The translations under genes were made by a program, and so were the position numbers. From contig NZ_SODF01000002.1 of assembly GCF_004365875.1 (NCBI RefSeq), positions 2,172,971 through 2,236,970 on the forward strand: 64,000 bases of DNA. The letters run 5' to 3'. Shown piece by piece: positions 49,995 through 56,765 of this stretch. A model generated the notes under the pieces. It was not told the origin of the DNA. It worked only from the letters and a program-made list of their open reading frames with translations, and made no database searches. Origin of the DNA: Kribbella kalugense. GTDB lineage: Bacteria > Actinomycetota > Actinomycetes > Propionibacteriales > Kribbellaceae. Position 1 is the first letter of the stretch. The number at the start of each line of letters is the position of its first letter.

Positions 49995-50951
49995 GTGGAT
50001 GTCCTCAGTGACCTGTTGCAGCGAGCGCAGGCGAACGATGCGCTGGTCCGGCAGATCATCGCCCGCGGGCCGTGGTCGGTGACGTACGCCGACGTGCCGT
50101 CGCTGTCGGTCGTCGCGACCCTCGGCGGTAGTGCGTGCCTCCGGCTGGACGACGGCGTACCGCGGGATCTGGCGGCCGGCGACATCGCGCTGATCACTGG
50201 GGTGGGCAGCTACACGATCGCGGACGATCCGGCGACGCCGGCGTACTACGTGATCCGCGGCGGGCAGAAGTACACGATCGACGGGGATCCGGTGGAGGGG
50301 CGTGAGTACCTGGCGCCGCGCACGTACGGCGACGGGCTGCCGGGCGCGACGACCATGGTGCGGGGCGCTTATGAGCTCCGCGGTGACGTCGGTCGGCGGT
50401 TGCTGGCGCTGTTGCCTCCGCTGGCGGTGGTGTCGGCTACGCCGCAGACCCGTCCGGCGCTGGACCTGCTGACGGTTGAGGTCGCGCGGGAGGAGCCGGG
50501 GCAGGACGCCGTACTGCGGAGGTTGCTGGACTTCGTCCTGGTTCTCGCACTACGCGCGTGGTGCGCTTCGCCTGAGGCGAAGCTCCCGTCGTGGTACCAG
50601 GCTCTCACCGCACCCGGAGTCGGCGACGCGCTCCGCTTCATCCACGAGGACCCGGCCCACCGCTGGTCAGTCGCCGAGCTAGCCGCCAAGGTAGGCCTGT
50701 CCCGAGCCACCTTCGCCGCCCGCTTCACCAAACTGGTCGGCCAACCGCCCCTCACCTACCTAACCGCCTGGCGCATGTCCCTAGCCGCCGACCTCCTCCG
50801 CACCACAACGGCCACCATCGCCACCGTCGCCCACCAGGTCGGCTACGAAGACCCCTTCGCCTTCAGCGTCGCCTTCAAACGAACCCACCACCAGTCCCCA
50901 ACAACCTGGCGTAACCAGGAGGGCTCGGTTGGCCGGCATGGTGGGGCGTAA
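49995..50951 (+). CDS. AraC family transcriptional regulator (cupin type)
   Basis: 318 residues: N-terminal cupin-like domain (PF12852; ITGVGSYTIADDPATPAYYVIRGGQKY) and C-terminal AraC double HTH (about 212-308: LAAKVGLSRATFAARFTKLVGQPPLTYLTAWRMSLAADLLRTT and VAHQVGYEDPFAFSVAFKR). GTG start; TAGCTT at 49983-49988 lies 7 bases upstream, and GAGGGG is also close, so start mode is unclear. Divergent from the NmrA-like gene. Confidence 0.92.
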   Translation: MDVLSDLLQRAQANDALVRQIIARGPWSVTYADVPSLSVVATLGGSACLRLDDGVPRDLAAGDIALITGVGSYTIADDPATPAYYVIRGGQKYTIDGDPVEGREYLAPRTYGDGLPGATTMVRGAYELRGDVGRRLLALLPPLAVVSATPQTRPALDLLTVEVAREEPGQDAVLRRLLDFVLVLALRAWCASPEAKLPSWYQALTAPGVGDALRFIHEDPAHRWSVAELAAKVGLSRATFAARFTKLVGQPPLTYLTAWRMSLAADLLRTTTATIATVAHQVGYEDPFAFSVAFKRTHHQSPTTWRNQEGSVGRHGGA

Positions 50952-51035
50952 GGCGGACCGCCACGCATGCAGAACCCGGCCCTGACGGCTCAAAAGCGCC
51001 TTATCGGAGGGGTTCTGCATGCCTGGCGATCCGCC
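50952..51035. repeat. Large imperfect inverted repeat (26-nt arms)
   Basis: Arms 50952-50977 and 51010-51035 match over 26 nt with two mismatches; both contain GCATGCAGAACCC or its complement. The 32-nt loop and the downstream flank share an 11-bp direct repeat CGCCTTATCGG (50997-51007 and 51039-51049). It may be a strong terminator-like RNA hairpin after the AraC gene or a mini-transposon remnant. No coding content. Confidence 0.7.
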
Positions 51036-51130
51036 GCTCGCCTTATCGGCTGGAAACCACGACGCTTGGCACGTCCAAGCGGTGAGGAAGAGCGCAGGAC
51101 GCGGAGGCTGGTGGTCAGGAGGGGACGTTG

Positions 51131-51193
51131 ATGGCGTTGTCGCGCGTCATGGGGGCGGTCGCAGTGATCGGCTTGGGCATGCGGCGACGCTAA
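51131..51193 (+). CDS. Possible 20-residue hydrophobic peptide
   Basis: ATG at 51131 is preceded by AGGAGGGG with a six-base gap, one of the strongest ribosome sites in the window. The product MALSRVMGAVAVIGLGMRRR is a short hydrophobic helix with a basic end. A perfect hairpin follows 8 bases after the stop, so the unit has site, frame and terminator. No homology can be claimed for such a short peptide. Confidence 0.4.
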   Translation: MALSRVMGAVAVIGLGMRRR

Positions 51194-51201
51194 GTCCGGT
51201 C

Positions 51202-51221
51202 GCTCGGGACCCCTCCCGAGC
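51202..51221. terminator. Hairpin after the small peptide and FHA genes
   Basis: GCTCGGGA (51202-51209), loop CCCC, TCCCGAGC (51214-51221). It adjoins the stop codon of the FHA gene, so it may serve both strands. Confidence 0.65.
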
Positions 51222-51995
51222 TCAGTCGTCCAGTACGTCGAGATCCGCCGGGACCAGCGTGGTCGTCAGGAGCAGTACCCGGAACAGGTTGTCGTTCAGC
51301 GCGTTCCCGACCGGCTCGCCGACCTCTTCACGGGTCAGACCGGGTACGCCGTCCCGTGACATGCGAGTGCGAACGTTCGAGACCAGGTGCTCCACCCGCT
51401 TGGCGGTCCAGCCCTCGGCCGGCTGCAGCTCGGCCAACTGGTCCGCGGCCTGTCGCCAGGACAGCGGCAGCGGATGCAGGTCGTGCAGCAGGTAGCGCTG
51501 GCCCACCACGGTCAGTGCCAGCTTCTCGGCCGGCGACAGCTGCCAGATGCGAGGCGGCTGGGTGGGGTCGCGTGGACGCAGTACCGGGCGAGTGCCGCTG
51601 TCGCCCACGACGTACACCTCCAGCAGGTGCTCACGTCCACTGGAGCCCTGGACGAAGAGTGGGGTGTAACCGGACGCGAGCGGCATCGGGTCCTCACCGC
51701 CGAACAGCATCTGCTCACGCGGGAACCGCACCGGCAGCCGCCCGGTCACCGCGACCCACCACTGGCCGCCCCGGTAGCTGATCGAGCCGTGCATCCGACT
51801 GACCCGCGGATCGTCCTCACCGACGCACACATGTACCTCGGGACGGTTCCGCCCGAACAGAATCGTCCGGTGCGGTCCCGGGTCGACAGTGAGCCCACCA
51901 CCGACGCTCAGCACGAACATCGTGCCCGGCTGCGCGTCAGGTACGCCGCGTGCCAGGCTGGTCTGGTCCTGCGGGAGACTCCGGATCGGTTCCAT
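51222..51995 (-). CDS. FHA domain protein
   Basis: 257 residues. FHA fold at about 25-100: ILFGRNRPEVHVCVGEDDPRVSRMHGSISYRGGQWW, with the GR and SRMHG motif that binds phospho-Thr. Residues 155-250 look like a winged or helical DNA-binding part (LSPAEKLALTVVGQRYLLHDLHPLPLSWRQAADQL, WTAKRVEHLVSNVRTRMSRDG). The start lies one base after the kinase stop, so the FHA protein is likely a reader of that kinase's substrates or autophosphorylation. Confidence 0.88.
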   Translation of the reverse strand: MEPIRSLPQDQTSLARGVPDAQPGTMFVLSVGGGLTVDPGPHRTILFGRNRPEVHVCVGEDDPRVSRMHGSISYRGGQWWVAVTGRLPVRFPREQMLFGGEDPMPLASGYTPLFVQGSSGREHLLEVYVVGDSGTRPVLRPRDPTQPPRIWQLSPAEKLALTVVGQRYLLHDLHPLPLSWRQAADQLAELQPAEGWTAKRVEHLVSNVRTRMSRDGVPGLTREEVGEPVGNALNDNLFRVLLLTTTLVPADLDVLDD

Positions 51996-51996
51996 C

Positions 51997-53841
51997 TCAG
52001 GCCTTCGGAAGCTTCAGGACGGCAGCCTGGGCCAGCTTTGTCGCCAGTCCGCACAGTGAGGCGGGCTTGGCCGAACCACCGACAGACATTGTCACCAACT
52101 CGACCGCATCCTGCCCGTTCGGGTCGACGTACGTCCGGTAGACGATCACCACCGCGCAGGTCTTCGGACCGTCGTTCTCGTTCGACAGGAACGCAGACCG
52201 CCCGCCCACGGTGATCGGCTGCCCGTCTGACGAGTCCAGCGGCTGGTTCCGGTCGAAGTACAGGTCCACCGACAGGTCACTCGTCGTACCGTCCCAACCG
52301 CACGACCAGTTCCCGAACGACGTGTCCGGATGCGGCCCGACACCAGGGATCACGGCGAGCGCCTTCTTGTCCAGCAGCGTGCAGGCGTCGACCTGCGCCA
52401 GCGACGTGGCTGGCAAGGGCGCCGTACGCCGCGGAATCGGACCGGCCTGCAGAACGCCGATCGCCTTCTGGGTAACGGCTTCCGCCATCGCGCAGACGTC
52501 CATCCCGGACCCGTCGGTGTGCTTGGCCTCCACCTGGATCTGCGTGCGGTCGGACAGCACCAGCACCCGTTCGCAGTCGTCACCGCCGGACTTCTCGCGC
52601 GTCACCGTCCGCAGGTTGCCGGTGAACTTTTGCACCGCACCTCTCGGCGAATCGGTGTAGGGCAGATTCAGCTCCGCCCGTACGTCGACCTCCTGGTCGC
52701 CGGTGCCGGTCACCACCACGTCGCACCGGTCGAAGTTGCCGTACGCCGGCTCCAGCGTGGTCTGCCCGAACCGGCTCAGCGACTTCTCGTCGATCAACGC
52801 GCACGGATCAACCGTCAACGGATCCCCGACCGGCCCGGCCGCCGGCGCCGTGGCGGACCCACTTGTCGGCGTCGGCACGGTGCTTGTCGGCGTCGGCACG
52901 GTGCTTGTTGGCGCCGTGGATGGGGCCGACGGCCCGGATGATCCCGACGGTTCGGACGATCCCGACACAGCGCGCCCGATCAGCACGCTCAGTACGACGG
53001 CAACCACGACTCCGCCGGCTGCGGCCGGGATCACCCACCGTTTGCGCCGAGGAGGGCTCAAAGGCGCCGCTCCACCGAGCTCCTCCACGACCTCAGCAAC
53101 AGACGGCCGGTCTTGTGGGTCGATGGCGAGCATCCGGGTGATCAGCGGCGTCAGCTCACCGCCTCGGCGCAGCGGCTCGAGTTCTCCCCGTGCTGCACGC
53201 CGCAGTACCGCCAGCGGGTTCGGATCGCTGCCGAACGGCGAATGGCCTTCCAGCGCCGCGTAGAGCACGGCGCCCAGCGAGAACACGTCGGACGCGGTCG
53301 TCGGTTCGTTGCCGTTGGCCACTTCCGGCGCGAGGTTGGCCGGCGTACCGACGGTCGAGCTGTCGGTCAGCGTCGCCTCCGCCCACATTCGCCGGGAGAT
53401 CCCGAAGTCCGCGAGCTTCGCCGTACCGTCCGGAGTGACGAGGATGTTGGCCGGCTTGAGGTCCCGGTGGATGATGCCGGCCGCGTGCACAGCCTGCAGT
53501 GCGGACGCGATCTGTACGCCGATCCGCGCGACCTGATCGGCTGGCAGCGGACCCAGTTCGTCCAGGCTGCGCGACGGCAGGTACTCCAGGACCAGCCAGT
53601 GCTCGTCGCCGTCGGACACCACGTCGAAAATCGTCACCACATGCGGATCGTGCAGCCGGGCGCCGGTCCGGGCCTCGCGACGCAGCCGTCGGCCGTCTGG
53701 GTCGTCCACACCAGGGTGCGCGCGCTTCAGTGCGACCGTGCGGTCGAGCTCCTGATCGTGGGCACGCCAGACCGAACCCATGCCGCCCGACCCGAGCGGT
53801 TCCCCCAGTAGATAACGGCCCCCGATCAGCCGGCCCGTCAC
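51997..53841 (-). CDS. Receptor-type Ser/Thr protein kinase with duplicated Cys-rich ectodomain
   Basis: 614 residues. Kinase domain 5-255: P-loop LGSGGMGSVW, Lys39, HRDLKPAN (Asp127), DFG at 145-147, then GTPANLAPE. Membrane helix about 268-289, a Ser/Thr/Pro linker with a 21-nt duplication, and an ectodomain with two similar halves, each opening DPCALIDEKSLSRFG or DACTLLDKKALAVIP with paired Cys, like DUF3558-type lipoprotein domains. GTG start overlaps the metallopeptidase stop (GTGA). A PknH-like envelope sensor. The overlap links it to the peptidase upstream and FHA downstream. Confidence 0.93.
   Translation of the reverse strand: MTGRLIGGRYLLGEPLGSGGMGSVWRAHDQELDRTVALKRAHPGVDDPDGRRLRREARTGARLHDPHVVTIFDVVSDGDEHWLVLEYLPSRSLDELGPLPADQVARIGVQIASALQAVHAAGIIHRDLKPANILVTPDGTAKLADFGISRRMWAEATLTDSSTVGTPANLAPEVANGNEPTTASDVFSLGAVLYAALEGHSPFGSDPNPLAVLRRAARGELEPLRRGGELTPLITRMLAIDPQDRPSVAEVVEELGGAAPLSPPRRKRWVIPAAAGGVVVAVVLSVLIGRAVSGSSEPSGSSGPSAPSTAPTSTVPTPTSTVPTPTSGSATAPAAGPVGDPLTVDPCALIDEKSLSRFGQTTLEPAYGNFDRCDVVVTGTGDQEVDVRAELNLPYTDSPRGAVQKFTGNLRTVTREKSGGDDCERVLVLSDRTQIQVEAKHTDGSGMDVCAMAEAVTQKAIGVLQAGPIPRRTAPLPATSLAQVDACTLLDKKALAVIPGVGPHPDTSFGNWSCGWDGTTSDLSVDLYFDRNQPLDSSDGQPITVGGRSAFLSNENDGPKTCAVVIVYRTYVDPNGQDAVELVTMSVGGSAKPASLCGLATKLAQAAVLKLPKA
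52865..52906 (-). repeat. 21-nt perfect tandem duplication in the kinase linker
   Basis: GTCGGCGTCGGCACGGTGCTT occurs twice in a row on the plus strand (52865-52885, 52886-52906), doubling TSTVPTP-like residues in the extracellular linker; a third partial copy precedes it. Confidence 0.85.
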
Positions 53842-54971
53842 TGCACTAGGTCCGCCGATACCGCGAAGGTGTCGCACGCCTTGTTGGCGCCGACGTTGAA
53901 GCCGTTCTGGATCCAGAAGCCCTGGCTGGTCGCCAGACCGTGAGTCCGCTCGTTCGCCGGCGTGTCCGACGATTCACCGAAGCTGTTGCTGGACTGCTCC
54001 TTGAACTCGTCCAGCCGGTTGGTCAGCGGGTACGACTTCTCCACTGCCTTGCTGAACACGCCGCCGAAGCAGGAGGCCTGCAACTCGTTCCGGCGAGAGC
54101 TTTCCAGTTGCTGGTCCGGGTGGTCCTGCAGGTACACCGCACGGGCGTAGAACAGGCCGCTGATCCCTTGGACATGGTGGCCGTACTCGTGCGCGATCGT
54201 CATCAGGTACGCCAGGTCCTCCTGTGGACCGAACGCCTTGTTCATCTGCTTCACGTCGACGTACATCACCTGGTTGCCGTAGCAGTAGAACGCCAGCACC
54301 CGGCCGGACAGCGGCTGGAAGTTGCCGCACGCTGTCTGGACCGGCTGGTCGAACACGACTAGACCCGGGTCAGGCTTGTCCTGCCCGAGCTCGTGGAAGA
54401 TCGGTCGCCACGCGTCGTTCAGGCACTTGAACAGCTTCTGGTAGTAGACCTTCTGCGAGGCCAGGCTGCCGCTGCCGAGGTTGGCCGCAGGGCAGTTCTG
54501 CTCCGCGAGCGGACCGGTGCGGTAGATGTCGGCGTTCAGCAGGTAGTCCTCGGCGGACCCCTTCTGCGGGTTCGTGGTCGCGGTCGGCACGATCGACGGA
54601 CCGGTCACGCCGGGGTCCGCAGTGTCGTCGGTGCTGCTCTTGCCGAGGATCGCGGCCATCACCGCGACAGACACGCCGATGAAGATCAGCATGACGAAAC
54701 CGAACAGGATCAGCCGGACCGGACCGCCACGTTTACGCGGCGGCTGGAACCCGTTGAACTGACCTGGCGGGCCGTAGTACGGCTGGCCCCACTGACCTGG
54801 GTACTGCTGCTGCGGCGGGCCCTGCGGGAACTGGCCCTGAGGAAACTGACCGTGCGGGAACTGGCCCTGCTGCGGCGGCCACGGTGCGGGCTGCGGCGGT
54901 GGCAAGATGCCGGGCGGCGGGCCGGGTGGCCGGCCCTGCGGCGGGCCGCCGTACCCGTACGGGCTGCTCAC
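53838..54971 (-). CDS. Membrane-anchored neutral zinc metallopeptidase 1 (YpfJ-like)
   Basis: 377 residues: a Pro/Gln/Gly-rich cytoplasmic tail (1-80, with GQFPQ repeats), one membrane helix (about 86-110), and an extracellular domain with HEYGHHVQG (His261, Glu262, His265) and NELQASCFGG (Glu296 as third ligand). This matches PF04228 except that the usual Asp after ELQA is Ser. C-terminal NKACDTF with a conserved Cys. GTG start supported by GGAGG eight bases upstream. Overlaps the kinase by 4 bases, so kinase and peptidase are coexpressed. Divergent from the DUF2207 gene at 55038. Confidence 0.88.
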   Translation of the reverse strand: MSSPYGYGGPPQGRPPGPPPGILPPPQPAPWPPQQGQFPHGQFPQGQFPQGPPQQQYPGQWGQPYYGPPGQFNGFQPPRKRGGPVRLILFGFVMLIFIGVSVAVMAAILGKSSTDDTADPGVTGPSIVPTATTNPQKGSAEDYLLNADIYRTGPLAEQNCPAANLGSGSLASQKVYYQKLFKCLNDAWRPIFHELGQDKPDPGLVVFDQPVQTACGNFQPLSGRVLAFYCYGNQVMYVDVKQMNKAFGPQEDLAYLMTIAHEYGHHVQGISGLFYARAVYLQDHPDQQLESSRRNELQASCFGGVFSKAVEKSYPLTNRLDEFKEQSSNSFGESSDTPANERTHGLATSQGFWIQNGFNVGANKACDTFAVSADLVQ

Positions 54972-55025
54972 TACTCTGGCCTCCAGGCTGGTCGGTCGAG
55001 TTCGCTGCACGAACCGGCACGAGAC

Positions 55026-55031
55026 TACTCT
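55026..55031 (+). promoter_or_regulatory. -10 element TACTCT of the first DUF2207 gene
   Basis: Lies 7 bases before the ATG at 55038, giving a leaderless transcript. Confidence 0.5.
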
Positions 55032-55037
55032 CGACCC

Positions 55038-56747
55038 ATGTCACCGAAGCGCCGCCTCCTCCCGGCTGCCCTGCTGATGTCCCTGACCGCACCGGTCGCC
55101 TGCCTGTTCGTTGCCCTCAGCCCGGTGTCCGCGCAGGCAGCCGGTCGAGCCGACGACCAGATCACGGCGTACTCCGCGGATGCGACCCTCACCAAGGACG
55201 GTGAGCTGCAGGTCAAGGAGTCGGTCGACCTGACGGCCGGCGGTACGACGTTCAGCCGCACGCTGACCACCCGGGTCCGGTCTGACTCCGACCGCGACCG
55301 CACATACGAGCTGAAGAACGTCTCGGCGACGGTGAACGGCCAGCCCGCCCAGGGCTTCGAGAACGCCAGCACTGACGACGGGCGCAAGCTGACGCTGAAC
55401 GTGTCCGGTCAGTCGAAGATCGTCTACAGCTACACCGTGGACAACGTGGTCGCCGACTCGACCGAGGGCCGCGAAGTCAGCTGGCCGATCGTACAGGGCT
55501 TCGGTGTGTCGGTCCCGAAGGCCAATCTGAACATCAGCGTCCCGTTCGCGACCTGGGTGACCTGCTTCGCCGGCCGCATCGGCTCGAGCATGCCGTGTAC
55601 GTCGTCCCAGCTGGCCGAGTCGGCCGCGCTGCAGATCGAGCAGAACGGCGTACCGGCCGGTGGTCGGCTGACCTTCCTGACCGGGCTGAGCGACCAGGCG
55701 ACGGTGCAGGCGAACGCGCAGTACTCGACTCGCTGGTCGCTCGGCCGCGCGTTCACCGTGGACTCGACCACGATCGGCCTGGCGGTGATCGTGTTCGGCA
55801 TCGGACTGCTCGGTGCGGTCGGTCTGTGGTTCTTCCGCGGTCGGGACGCCGGGAAGGTCGGAGATGGGGCGCCGGAACGTCCGGTGCTGGACGGCGCCGA
55901 CGGACCGCAGTTCGCGGCGCCGGACGGCATCCGGCCTGGACAGGTCGGCACGGTGGTGGACGAGACGGCTGACGTCGTCGACATCACTGCCACGCTGCTG
56001 GACCTTGCCGTGCGCAACTACCTGACGATTGTCGAGCAGCCGCGCGAGTCGCACTTCGGCCGGCTGGACTGGGAGCTGCAGCGACTGCACCAGGGCGGTC
56101 CGGAGCTGCTGCCGTACGAGAAGGCCTTGCTGGATGCGGTATTCGCGGACGGCGACTCGGTACTAGTGTCCGCGCTGGGCCCGTCGCTGCGGCCGCGACT
56201 CAACTTGGTCCGTGAGCAGCTGTACGCCGACGTGGTCACGCAGGGCTGGTTCAACAGCCGTCCGGACGCGGTCCGGAACCGGTGGATCACCGCGGGCCTC
56301 GTGCTGCTCGGTGCAGGCGTCGTACTCACCATCGTGCTTGCGATCGTCAGCAAGTTCGCCCTGGTCGGATTCGCGGTCATGGCGGCCGGACTGGTGCTCG
56401 CACTCGTCGGCCAGGTCGCACCGGCCCGCACTGCGCGCGGTGCCGCCGTACTGGGCCGCGTGGCCGGTCTGCAGCACTACCTGGCCAACGAGTCGTCGTC
56501 CAACCTGCCGCAGAGCCACCGGCTCGAGTTCGCGTCCCGCTGCCTGCCGTACGCCGCTGTGCTCGGACTGACCGAGAAGTGGGCGCTGGAGATCGCGGCG
56601 ACCGATGACGACGACGACCCCGACGCCGGCATCGGCTGGTACTCCGGTCCGGAGAACTGGCACCTGTCGGACATCGGGGAGTCGCTCAGCAACTTCGTCA
56701 CCACGTTCGGCGGCTCACTGACCACCGCCCGCCGGCTCTTCGGCTGA
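55038..56747 (+). CDS. DUF2207 family membrane protein 1
   Basis: 569 residues: signal peptide (1-35), a beta-rich extracellular domain (36-235), helix 243-266, a cytoplasmic domain with the family motif RPGQVGTVVDETADVVDITATLLDLAVRNYLTI, a second pair of helices (416-437, 440-460) and a C-terminal domain ending with HRLEFASRCLPYAAVLGLTEKW and an acidic DDDDDPDAG. Matches DUF2207 (PF09972), a family of unknown function near peptidase genes. Leaderless start, TACTCT at 55026-55031. Paralogue at 61841. Confidence 0.85.
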   Translation: MSPKRRLLPAALLMSLTAPVACLFVALSPVSAQAAGRADDQITAYSADATLTKDGELQVKESVDLTAGGTTFSRTLTTRVRSDSDRDRTYELKNVSATVNGQPAQGFENASTDDGRKLTLNVSGQSKIVYSYTVDNVVADSTEGREVSWPIVQGFGVSVPKANLNISVPFATWVTCFAGRIGSSMPCTSSQLAESAALQIEQNGVPAGGRLTFLTGLSDQATVQANAQYSTRWSLGRAFTVDSTTIGLAVIVFGIGLLGAVGLWFFRGRDAGKVGDGAPERPVLDGADGPQFAAPDGIRPGQVGTVVDETADVVDITATLLDLAVRNYLTIVEQPRESHFGRLDWELQRLHQGGPELLPYEKALLDAVFADGDSVLVSALGPSLRPRLNLVREQLYADVVTQGWFNSRPDAVRNRWITAGLVLLGAGVVLTIVLAIVSKFALVGFAVMAAGLVLALVGQVAPARTARGAAVLGRVAGLQHYLANESSSNLPQSHRLEFASRCLPYAAVLGLTEKWALEIAATDDDDDPDAGIGWYSGPENWHLSDIGESLSNFVTTFGGSLTTARRLFG

Positions 56748-56765
56748 CGGGCGGCGGCCTGCGGG

